Shown here: in pieces, positions 22,157 through 22,227 of the stretch
How positions within the stretch are numbered: position 1 is the stretch's first letter
Layout: each line of letters begins with the position of its first letter
Virus record (IMG/VR): IMGVR_UViG_3300031687_000115
Location: 1 to 22,227 of that record
Strand: one strand, 5' to 3'
DNA: 22,227 nucleotides
Source: a virus
Translations under genes and position numbers: made by a program
The notes under the pieces: model-generated
Told to the model about the DNA's origin: nothing
The model's database searches: none
The model's input: the letters and a program-made list of their open reading frames with translations, nothing else

Positions 22157-22227
22157 ACTATAATAAACTACAGTCACTGTTACCTAATGATGAACTACAT
22201 TATATAGAAGACGATGGTAGCTCTGAA
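22153..22227 (+). CDS. Start of a further small gene (runs off right edge)
   Basis: Twenty-five codons, MNYNKLQSLLPNDELHYIED then DGSSE, open to the end of the window. Translationally coupled to the previous gene by ATGA. Too little is visible to assign. Confidence 0.55.
   Translation, partial: MNYNKLQSLLPNDELHYIEDDGSSE

Overview
The window is part of a tailed double-stranded DNA phage genome. It is AT-rich, densely packed and split into two divergent blocks. Starts lack clear Shine-Dalgarno sequences and instead sit behind A/T-rich leaders, the usual pattern for Bacteroidota and their phages. The portal/large-terminase pair, the small conserved genes around it and the low GC best fit a phage of a marine flavobacterium-like host. 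The terminase P-loop is of the deviant kind I associate with crAss-like phages, but I cannot settle the lineage from sequence alone. No integrase, transposon, CRISPR array or complete tRNA was seen.

Left block, minus strand, about 20450 to 1: one nearly gapless late operon, read right to left. It begins with a very basic small protein and a conserved hypothetical, then GroEL and GroES in that order, the reverse of the bacterial groESL operon. Next come a winged-helix-like protein and a run of unrecognised, probably virion-associated proteins: one with a Cys cluster, one with a polymorphic-toxin-like hydrophobic segment, one with a broken zincin-like motif, and a long basic protein with a single hydrophobic segment. 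A 3TM-type holin follows, then tail-fibre/appendage genes. The fibre region contains two very unusual Thr-rich proteins built on a strict two-residue repeat. The two are separated by a SAM-methyltransferase-like gene and followed by a GT-B-type capsule-synthesis-like glycosyltransferase. The operon ends with the packaging/neck module: coiled-coil protein, small conserved protein, tandem GroES-like protein, small helical protein, large terminase, portal. The portal runs off the left edge.

Centre, 20451-21005: a 555-bp divergent intergenic region. It holds paired TTACTAGT boxes, a C-rich G-poor tract, nine TGACA repeats (iteron-like) and two copies of a 30-bp promoter/operator-like motif. It is the best candidate in the window for a replication or transcription control centre.

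Right block, plus strand, 21006 to the end: a probable early region of very small genes (19-75 codons), several translationally coupled by ATGA overlaps. Starts at 21006, 21418 and 22022 share a near-identical A/T leader. Between the first two genes lies a 184-nt non-coding stretch with a 43-bp tandem duplication and a tRNA T-arm-like hairpin.

How the genes may work together: GroEL/GroES, and possibly the tandem GroES-like protein, would fold capsid or fibre proteins. The methyltransferase and glycosyltransferase next to the Thr/Ser/Asn-rich fibres suggest surface modification of those fibres. The holin supports lysis, though no endolysin was recognised in the window.
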